Below the pieces are notes generated by a model, which saw only the letters and a program-made list of their open reading frames with translations, was not told the DNA's origin and made no database searches. From assembly GCA_050181295.1 (NCBI GenBank), contig JBFXDI010000078.1:1-19024 (forward strand): 19,024 bases of DNA, written 5' to 3'. Each line of letters begins with the position of its first letter. The stretch's first letter is position 1. This DNA is from JBFXDI01 sp050181295 (GTDB taxonomy: Bacteria; Pseudomonadota; Alphaproteobacteria; Rhizobiales; Aestuariivirgaceae). A program made the translations under genes and the position numbers. Positions 13,562 through 19,024 of this stretch are shown here, one piece after another.

Positions 13562-14536
13562 ATGTCGCGCGCTATCCCCGGCTTTGGCTCGCTCAGAACC
13601 TTCGAGGCGGCCGGGCGGCTCTTGAGCTTCACCAAGGCCGCAAGCGAGATGGCGGTGACGCCAGCGGCCGTGAGCCACCAGATGCGAGAGCTTGAGGACC
13701 AGTTTGGCGTGCGCCTCTTCGAGCGCAACAGCCGCTCCATGCGGCTGACGGCCGAAGGCGAGATCCTGCATCTGGCCGTGAGCGAATCGGTGGACCTCTT
13801 GCGAAAGGCGATGCAGCGCCTGCGCCAGCCGGCGAGCCGACCCCGCCTGACCGTGACCGCCTCGCCCTCGATCACCTCGAAGTGGCTGGTGCCGAGGCTC
13901 GATCATTTTCTGCGCCAGGCGCCCGAAACCGACATCCGGATCGACGTCTCGAACGAGCCGCTCGATCTCGTGCGCGACGAGGTCGACATCGCGCTCCGCT
14001 TCGGCAACGGCCACTATCCGGGCCTGTGGGCCGAGCGGCTGTTCGAGGAAACGGTCTTTCCCGTCTGCAGCCCGAAGCTGCTCGAAGGCGCGCACCCGAT
14101 CCGAAAGCCCGAAGACCTGCTGGAGCACACGCTCATCCACATCGAATGGAACGACCAGGGCGCCACATGGCCGAACTGGAAGATGTGGCTGATGGCGGCC
14201 GGAGTGCGGGACGCCGAGCCCGTGCGCGACCTGCATTTCACCCACACCGCGATCGCCGTGCAGGCGGCCATCGACGGCCAGGGCGTGGCGCTCGGGGAGT
14301 CAACGATCGTTTCCGACGACCTCGCCTCGGGAAGGCTCGTCCGCCCCTTCGACATGACGCTCAAGGCCCCGCCGCAGTTCGCCTACTATGTGGTGACGCC
14401 GCCCGATCCCGACCCCAAATCGCTCGTCGGGCGCTTCCGGGCCTGGCTGATCGAAGAGGCCGCCACGACCAGCGCCAGCTGGAAGGTTTCCGTCGGCAGG
14501 CGAGAGGGGTTGCACGCAACTGAAGTCCCAGCCTAG
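13562..14536 (+). CDS. LysR-family regulator, GcvA-like
   Basis: A 324-residue LysR-type regulator. 'GSLRTFEAAGRLLSFTKAA' followed by 'VTPAAVSHQMRELEDQFG' and 'LFERNSRSMRLTAEG' is the helix-turn-helix in its GcvA-type form. The effector domain has the GcvA-like 'VTASPSITSKWLVPRLDHF' and 'DIALRFGNGHYPGLWAERLFEE'. The ATG has AAGG six bases before it. It lies immediately upstream of, and in the same direction as, the Pot-type transporter genes (60 bases to the binding-protein gene), so it probably controls them and perhaps the catabolic genes (inference). GcvA itself regulates glycine cleavage, but this subgroup is large and regulates many amino-acid-related loci, so no gene name is given. Confidence 0.9.
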   Translation: MSRAIPGFGSLRTFEAAGRLLSFTKAASEMAVTPAAVSHQMRELEDQFGVRLFERNSRSMRLTAEGEILHLAVSESVDLLRKAMQRLRQPASRPRLTVTASPSITSKWLVPRLDHFLRQAPETDIRIDVSNEPLDLVRDEVDIALRFGNGHYPGLWAERLFEETVFPVCSPKLLEGAHPIRKPEDLLEHTLIHIEWNDQGATWPNWKMWLMAAGVRDAEPVRDLHFTHTAIAVQAAIDGQGVALGESTIVSDDLASGRLVRPFDMTLKAPPQFAYYVVTPPDPDPKSLVGRFRAWLIEEAATTSASWKVSVGRREGLHATEVPA

Positions 14537-14596
14537 ACTTTTTGCCAATGCCGGAGGGAGGGAAAGCCCGGCGCCAAACAGGGAGAACCGAGCATC

Positions 14597-15706
14597 ATGC
14601 AGAGAATGAACCGCCGGACAGTCCTCAAGGCCGGGGCGGCGAGCCTCGCCATGCCTTACATCATCACGTCGGCCCGCGCCCAGGGCGGAACCGTGAACGT
14701 GTTCAACTGGACGGACTATATCGGCGAGACCACGCTCGACGATTTCAAGGCGGCGACCGGCATCGAGGCGACCTACGACACCTACGATTCGACCGAGAGC
14801 ATGGAAGCGAAGATGCTCGCGGGCTCGACGGGCTACGACGTCGTGCTGCAGGCGGGCTCGACGCTGCAGCGTTTCATCGAGGCCGGCACCTACCAGAAAC
14901 TCGACAAGTCGAAGCTTCCGAACTGGAAGAACCTCGATCCCGAGCTGCTCAAGATCGTTCAGGGCTGGGACGAGAACAACGACTACGGCGCCATCTATAT
15001 GTGGGGCACGGTCGGGCTCACCTACAATCTCGACATGGTGAAGCAGCGCCTGCCGAACGCCGATCTCGCCTCGCTCGACATCCTGTTCAAGCCGGAGAAC
15101 ATCTCCAAGCTCGCCGACTGCGGCATCTCGATCCTCGACAGCCCCGGCGATGTGGTGCCGCTCGTGCTCGCCTATCTCGGCAAGCCTCGCCCGACGACCG
15201 ACCCGAAGGACTATGAGGCGGTCGTCGAGGCCTTCAAGCCGATCCGGCAACACATCCGCACCTTCGACAACTCGAACTATCTGAACGCCATTCCCAACAA
15301 GGAACTGTGCGTCATCAACAACTGGTCGGGCGACTACGCGACCGCCAAGTCGCGTGCCGAGGAAGCGGGCATCGAGATCGATCTCGCCTACTACGTGCCG
15401 AAGACCGGATCGCCAGCCTGGTTCGACCTTTGGTGCATTCCCAAGGACGCGCCGCACGTCGACGCCGCCCATACCTTCATCAATTATCTGATGGAGCCCG
15501 AGGTGATCGGGAAGTGCACCAACTTCACGAACTACGCGCACGCCAACGTTCCGGGCAAAGAGTTCACGGACAAGGCCGTACTCGAGAATCCAGCGGTCTT
15601 CCCTGACGCGGAGATCCGGGCGCGGCTGTGGACCGAGAAGACGCTCTCCCAGGAGCTTGAGCGTGCCCGCACCGACGCCTGGAGCAGGATCAAGACCGGC
15701 TCGTGA
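14597..15706 (+). CDS. Periplasmic polyamine-type substrate-binding protein (PotF-like)
   Basis: A 369-residue solute-binding protein of the PotD/PotF group, delivering its ligand to the ABC permease encoded downstream. A Tat-type signal is visible: 'NRRTVLK' then a hydrophobic stretch and 'SARA-Q', with cleavage after about residue 28. It resembles E. coli PotF closely ('LDKSKLP.WKNLDPELLK', 'KPENISKLADCG'). Of the PotF ligand residues I remember, the aromatic and acidic cage is kept: W38, D40, Y41, W243, D246, F276, D277. However, S38 is T39 here and E185 becomes D185 in 'DSPGDV'. So a diamine or polyamine-like cation is likely, but not necessarily putrescine. It has a strong terminator after it, which would let it be made in excess over the membrane parts. 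Confidence 0.92.
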   Translation: MQRMNRRTVLKAGAASLAMPYIITSARAQGGTVNVFNWTDYIGETTLDDFKAATGIEATYDTYDSTESMEAKMLAGSTGYDVVLQAGSTLQRFIEAGTYQKLDKSKLPNWKNLDPELLKIVQGWDENNDYGAIYMWGTVGLTYNLDMVKQRLPNADLASLDILFKPENISKLADCGISILDSPGDVVPLVLAYLGKPRPTTDPKDYEAVVEAFKPIRQHIRTFDNSNYLNAIPNKELCVINNWSGDYATAKSRAEEAGIEIDLAYYVPKTGSPAWFDLWCIPKDAPHVDAAHTFINYLMEPEVIGKCTNFTNYAHANVPGKEFTDKAVLENPAVFPDAEIRARLWTEKTLSQELERARTDAWSRIKTGS

Positions 15707-15779
15707 CGTGACGGCCATGGCCGAACATATCGATATGCGCCTCGTCCCGCCCGCGCGGGAAAGGTAGCATAAGCATCAC

Positions 15780-15807
15780 GGCTCGCCCCCAGGGGCGGGC
15801 CTTTTTT
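15780..15807 (+). terminator. Strong rho-independent terminator after the binding-protein gene
   Basis: A 9-bp GC stem (GGCTCGCCC / GGGCGGGCC, one T-G wobble; the four-base loop CCAG could pair once more) is followed at once by six T's, then CTTTCT. It stands between the binding-protein and ATPase genes, 25 bases before the ATPase start. Upstream, at 15726-15737, is a 12-bp palindrome CATATCGATATG, and at 15745-15760 another small inverted repeat (TCCCGC / GCGGGA). Partial read-through or a separate ATPase promoter is needed for the rest of the operon. Confidence 0.85.
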
Positions 15808-15831
15808 CTTTCTAGCGTCGGGGGAGGACGC

Positions 15832-16977
15832 ATGGACGCAAAGTCGACAATTGCTGCCCAACCGTGGCTCGAGGCGGGAGGGAAGCCCTTCATCCGCATC
15901 GAAAACGTCTCCAAGCGCTTCGGCGACTTCGTGGCCGTGGACAATGTGAGCCTCGACATCTTCAAGGGGGAGCTCTTCGCCCTCCTCGGCGGATCGGGCT
16001 GCGGCAAGACCACGCTGCTCCGCATGCTCGCGGGCTTCGAGACGCCCTCCGAGGGCCGGGTTTATATCGACGGGCAGGACATGACCGAGGTGCCGCCCTA
16101 CGAACGGCCGGTCAACATGATGTTCCAGTCCTATGCACTTTTCCCGCATATGAGCGTCGAGCAGAATGTGGCCTACGGCCTCAAGCACGACGGCCTCACG
16201 AAAGTGCAGATGGCCGACCGCACCAAGGCCATGCTCGACCTCGTGCAGCTCTCGCAGTTCGCGGGCCGCAAGCCGCATCAGCTCTCGGGCGGCCAGCGGC
16301 AGCGCGTGGCGCTCGCCCGCGCGCTCGCCAAGACGCCGAAGGTGCTGCTGCTGGACGAGCCGCTCGGCGCGCTCGACAAGAAGCTCAGGGAGCAGACCCA
16401 GTTCGAGCTCATGAACATCCAGGACAAGATCGGCATCACCTTCATCGTGGTGACGCACGACCAGGAGGAGGCGATGACGCTCGCCTCCCGCATCGCCGTC
16501 ATGGACCGGGGCGTCATCCGCCAGACCGGCACGCCGACCGATATCTACGAGTTCCCGAAATCGCGTTTCGTCGCCGACTTCATCGGCTCGATCAATCTTT
16601 TCGAGGGCCACGTGACATCGGCAGGCGGCGGCAAGGCGAAGGTCGCCTGCGAGCAGCTCGGCGGCGGCGAGATCACGGTCGATCACGCGATGCCCGTCAA
16701 CAAGGACGCCAAGGTGTCGATCGCCGTGCGGCCGGAAAAGATCGGGATCGAGCGCCAGCCGCCGGAGGCGGGACTCAACGCGCTCCGCGGCAAGGTCACC
16801 GATCTCGGCTATTTCGGCAAGGACTCGCTCTATCGCGTGAAGCTTCCCTCGGGCGCCCTCATCCGCGTCAACCGCGTCAACGACCGCCGCGCCGGCGAGG
16901 GCGAGCGGGTCGCGGTATGGGAGGACGAGGTGTGGCTCTCCTTCGAGCCCTCGGCCGCCATCCTGCTCCAGGAGTAG
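15832..16977 (+). CDS. Polyamine-type ABC transporter ATP-binding protein (PotG/PotA-like)
   Basis: A 381-residue ABC ATPase. Walker A is 'GGSGCGKT' (53-60), the Q-loop is Q99 in 'MMFQSYALFP', the signature is 'LSGGQRQR' (151-158), Walker B is 'VLLLDEP' (171-177) and the switch histidine is H209 in 'VVTHDQEEAM'. After the nucleotide domain comes a TOBE/OB-fold regulatory domain (about 240-381, with 'AVRPEKIGIER'), as in PotA, PotG and other spermidine/putrescine or Fe/maltose-type ATPases. The ATG follows a GGGGGAGGA ribosome site. It powers the importer formed by the two permeases downstream: 4 bases separate its stop from the next ATG. All catalytic motifs are intact. Confidence 0.95.
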   Translation: MDAKSTIAAQPWLEAGGKPFIRIENVSKRFGDFVAVDNVSLDIFKGELFALLGGSGCGKTTLLRMLAGFETPSEGRVYIDGQDMTEVPPYERPVNMMFQSYALFPHMSVEQNVAYGLKHDGLTKVQMADRTKAMLDLVQLSQFAGRKPHQLSGGQRQRVALARALAKTPKVLLLDEPLGALDKKLREQTQFELMNIQDKIGITFIVVTHDQEEAMTLASRIAVMDRGVIRQTGTPTDIYEFPKSRFVADFIGSINLFEGHVTSAGGGKAKVACEQLGGGEITVDHAMPVNKDAKVSIAVRPEKIGIERQPPEAGLNALRGKVTDLGYFGKDSLYRVKLPSGALIRVNRVNDRRAGEGERVAVWEDEVWLSFEPSAAILLQE

Positions 16978-16981
16978 GCCG

Positions 16982-17929
16982 ATGACGGATCAAGCGCTTC
17001 CCACGCAGGCGGCCGACTTGGCGCGGCCCTCCGCCTTCCGGACCTGGCTCGATCGCAAGGCCTGGCGCGACGGGATCATCGGAATTCCCTATGTCTGGCT
17101 GCTCGTCTTCTTCCTCGCGCCCTTCTTCATCATCTTCGCCATCAGCCTCGGCAAGCCCCTCATCGCCCAGCCACCCGTGTCCTGGGAGGACGGCGCCTCG
17201 CTCGACAAGTTCGCCTATCTCTTCGAACGCAGCACCTACTGGCGGGGCTACCTCAACTCCGTCTGGTTCGCTCTCATCTCCACCTTCTTCTGCCTGCTGA
17301 TCGGCTATCCCATGGCGCTCGGCATCGCGCGCGCGCAAGGCGCATGGCGCAGCATCCTGCTGCTGCTCGTCATCATGCCTTTCTGGACCTCGTTCCTGCT
17401 CAGGGTCTATGCGTGGATCGGGCTTCTCTCCAACAACAGCTGGTTCAACCGCTCGCTCACCTGGGTCGTGAACCATCTGTGGCCGTTCGGCCCCGACCTG
17501 CCATTCATCCCGATGATGAACTCGAACTTCGCCGTGGTGCTGGCGATCGTCTACTCGTATCTGCCGTTCATGGTGCTGCCGCTCTACGCCAATCTGGAAA
17601 AGCTCGATCCGACACTGAACGAGGCAGCTATGGACCTGGGCTCACGGCCCTTCCAGGTGTTCAGGGACGTGACGCTGCCGCTCTCCATTCCGGGCATCAT
17701 CGCCGGCGGCCTCCTCGTTTTCATCCCCGCCACCGGCGAGCTCGTCATCCCCTCGATCATGGGACGCGCCGACAGTCCGATGATCGGGCGCGTCATCAAC
17801 GACGAGTTCTTCCTCAACCGCGACTGGCCGATGGCCTCCGCGATCGCGGTGGCGCTGCTCCTGATGCTGGTCATCCCGATCATGATCTACAACCATATCC
17901 AGGCCAAGGAGACGGAGGCCGCGCGATGA
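16982..17929 (+). CDS. Polyamine-type ABC transporter permease (PotH/PotB-like)
   Basis: A 315-residue inner-membrane permease. About six membrane segments can be seen (near 33-55, 93-117, 123-143, 182-203, 236-257 and 285-304). The cytoplasmic coupling loop that docks on the ATPase is 'EAAMDLGSRPFQVFRDVTLP' (214-233), the EAA motif. The hydrophilic N-terminus of about 30 residues is normal for PotH. AGGAG, overlapping the ATPase stop, is its ribosome site, seven bases before the ATG. It forms a heterodimer with the next permease, whose start overlaps its stop (ATGA at 17926-17929). Confidence 0.94.
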   Translation: MTDQALPTQAADLARPSAFRTWLDRKAWRDGIIGIPYVWLLVFFLAPFFIIFAISLGKPLIAQPPVSWEDGASLDKFAYLFERSTYWRGYLNSVWFALISTFFCLLIGYPMALGIARAQGAWRSILLLLVIMPFWTSFLLRVYAWIGLLSNNSWFNRSLTWVVNHLWPFGPDLPFIPMMNSNFAVVLAIVYSYLPFMVLPLYANLEKLDPTLNEAAMDLGSRPFQVFRDVTLPLSIPGIIAGGLLVFIPATGELVIPSIMGRADSPMIGRVINDEFFLNRDWPMASAIAVALLLMLVIPIMIYNHIQAKETEAAR

Positions 17930-18765
17930 AGCAACGCTCCGTCTTCCTCATCAGCATGCTGGCGTTCGGCTATGCCTTCTTCTACATCCCGATCGTCTCG
18001 ATGATCTTCTTCTCCTTCAACAACTCCAGGCTCGCAACCGTCTGGGGCGGCTTCTCGACCCGCTGGTACGGACGCCTGTTCGAGAACGACCAGATTCTTA
18101 AAGCCGCCTGGCTCAGCCTGCAGATCGCCGCGCTCAGCGCCACGTTCGCGACCATCCTCGGCGCCATGGCGGGGATGGCGCTTGCCCGCTTCTCGCGCTT
18201 TCGCGGCCGCACGCTCTTTTCGGGGCTGGTGTCGGCGCCGCTCATCATGCCGGAGGTCATCACCGGCCTCTCGATGCTGCTCCTCTTCGTCTACATGCAG
18301 CAGTATCTCGGCTGGCCGCAGGGCCGCGGCATGACGACGATCACGATCGCGCACACGACCTTCGCGCTCTCCTACGTGGCGGTGATCGTGCACTCGCGCA
18401 TCGTGTCGATGGATCAGTCGCTGGAGGAGGCGGCGATGGACCTCGGCTCCAAGCCCTTCCGGGTCCTCATCGACATCACGCTGCCGATCATCGCGCCGGC
18501 GCTGCTCGCGGGCTGGCTCCTCGCCTTCACGCTGTCGCTCGACGACGTGGTGATCGCGAACTTCACCAACGGTCCCGGCTCGACCACGCTGCCGCTCTAT
18601 ATCTGGGGCAAGGTGAAGCTCGGCGTGACGCCCGACATCAACGCGCTCGCGACTATCATGATCGTCACGGTCGGCTTCGGCGTCACCGTCGCCGGCATCC
18701 TCATGTACCGCGCGGAGAAGCAGAAGCAGCGGGATATCCAGGCGGCCATCGCGGCGAACAAGTGA
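17926..18765 (+). CDS. Polyamine-type ABC transporter permease (PotI/PotC-like)
   Basis: A 279-residue inner-membrane permease, partner of the preceding one. It starts 'MKQRSVFLISMLAFGYAFFY', a hydrophobic first segment, and carries the EAA loop 'EEAAMDLGSKPFRV' (167-180) plus 'LAFTLSLDDVVIANF' in a late membrane segment, a typical PotI/PotC stretch. About six membrane spans fit the length. The start is the ATG inside the preceding gene's stop; the open frame is longer upstream but that part is a shadow of the other permease. It is the last gene of the transporter operon, followed by G/C-tract hairpins. Confidence 0.94.
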   Translation: MKQRSVFLISMLAFGYAFFYIPIVSMIFFSFNNSRLATVWGGFSTRWYGRLFENDQILKAAWLSLQIAALSATFATILGAMAGMALARFSRFRGRTLFSGLVSAPLIMPEVITGLSMLLLFVYMQQYLGWPQGRGMTTITIAHTTFALSYVAVIVHSRIVSMDQSLEEAAMDLGSKPFRVLIDITLPIIAPALLAGWLLAFTLSLDDVVIANFTNGPGSTTLPLYIWGKVKLGVTPDINALATIMIVTVGFGVTVAGILMYRAEKQKQRDIQAAIAANK

Positions 18766-18786
18766 GGGAAACGCGGCCTCCGCAAA

Positions 18787-18903
18787 CCCCTTCCCCCACA
18801 AAAGGGGAGTTGGGGAGGGGATTGAAAGACAGCGCCGGCAATTCCAGAAGTTTGAACAATCCCCACCCGGCCCGTTCGGACCGACCTCCCCTTAACTAGG
18901 GGA
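18787..18903. repeat. GC-tract palindromic repeat remnants downstream of the transporter operon
   Basis: A hairpin CCCCTTCCCC / GGGGAGGGG (18787-18796 with 18812-18820, one bulged T) is followed by about 50 bases of unremarkable sequence. Then comes CCCCACCCGGCCCGTTCGG, and TCCCC-N7-GGGGA at 18887-18903. This looks like an intergenic mosaic repeat of the alphaproteobacterial 'CCCTCCCC...GGGGAGGG' kind, related to 7212-7234. The first hairpin may end the transporter transcript. No T-run follows, so termination efficiency is doubtful. Confidence 0.5.
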
Positions 18904-19024
18904 TTGTTGCAAAATGGGCTGGATGTGATTCAGTCGTCTTTGTTTGGAGGCGACTAGATGACAGGTCAGCTTGGTTTCGGGGACGGGTGGCTTTCGCCGA
19001 AGGTTGGGCAGAACGCGGTTCTGG
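18899..19024 (+). mobile_element. Left end of an insertion sequence (IS5-like guess), cut by the window edge
   Basis: GGGGATTGTTGCAAAATGGG at 18899-18918 has the look of a terminal inverted repeat: many IS ends carry '..TTGTTGCAAAA'. It is followed 40 bases later by a transposase-like reading frame. The element seems to have landed in the palindromic repeat region, perhaps at CTAG (18896-18899). The exact left boundary and target duplication cannot be fixed without the right end. Confidence 0.45.
18958..19024 (+). CDS. Probable transposase, N-terminal 22 residues only
   Basis: An ATG with GGAGG eight bases upstream opens a frame 'MTGQLGFGDGWLSPKVGQNA..' that runs off the window. A start of the type 'M.GQLGFGD......G.NA.LE' is familiar from IS5-like transposases. 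With so few residues the family is a guess, though coding is likely. It is the only sign of a mobile element in the window. Confidence 0.5.
   Translation, partial: MTGQLGFGDGWLSPKVGQNAVL

Noticed and set aside
13441..13875. 5' extension of the DUF1127 frame
   Set aside because: It is antisense to the LysR helix-turn-helix region, with no recognisable domain. The ATG at 13440 has a good ribosome site and starts the usual-length protein.
1..19024. CRISPR array, tRNA or rRNA genes, riboswitch, phage or defence genes
   Set aside because: I found no regularly spaced direct repeats, no tRNA-like or rRNA stretches, and no glycine- or SAM-riboswitch-like core in the longer gaps.

Overview
The window is GC-rich DNA, densely coded with short spacers and ATGA-type start/stop overlaps. 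It carries GcvA-type LysR, BetI-type TetR and DUF1127 genes and short palindromic repeats of a kind common in alphaproteobacteria. I infer an alphaproteobacterium, probably Hyphomicrobiales. Genus and species cannot be read from the sequence.

Layout. (1) 1-802, plus strand: the 3' end of a 2-oxoacid dehydrogenase E1-beta gene, overlapped by a tiny gene for a free-standing lipoyl domain. (2) 813-2541, minus strand: a LysR and an IclR regulator, overlapping. (3) 2709-4235, plus strand: two adjacent short-chain dehydrogenases, divergent from the IclR gene across an AT-rich spacer. (4) 4356-10337, minus strand: a class III aminotransferase, two paralogous PYROXD2/phytoene-desaturase-like flavoenzymes and a GcvT-like folate-dependent aminomethyltransferase. 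(5) 10518-13190, plus strand: a methyltransferase related to phosphoethanolamine methyltransferases, a BetI-like TetR regulator and an acyl-CoA dehydrogenase. Two 18-bp BetI-like palindromes lie between blocks 4 and 5. (6) 13195-13440, minus strand: a DUF1127 protein. (7) 13562-18765, plus strand: a GcvA-like LysR regulator and a complete PotFGHI-type ABC importer, with a strong terminator between the binding-protein gene and the ATPase gene. (8) 18766-19024: GC-rich palindromic repeat debris and the left end of an insertion sequence.

How the genes may work together (inference). Blocks 4, 5 and 7 look like one catabolic locus for an imported, probably N-methylated, amine or polyamine-like compound. 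A Pot-type importer brings it in, flavoenzymes oxidise it, the T-protein homologue passes one-carbon units to tetrahydrofolate, the aminotransferase moves an amino group and the acyl-CoA dehydrogenase works on a CoA-bound carbon skeleton. The BetI-like repressor plausibly controls both arms through the paired palindromes. The substrate is unknown and I recognise no described pathway with this exact set. The methyltransferase is the most puzzling member: it keeps the catalytic Tyr/His pair of phosphobase methyltransferases but seems to lack their phosphate-binding residues.
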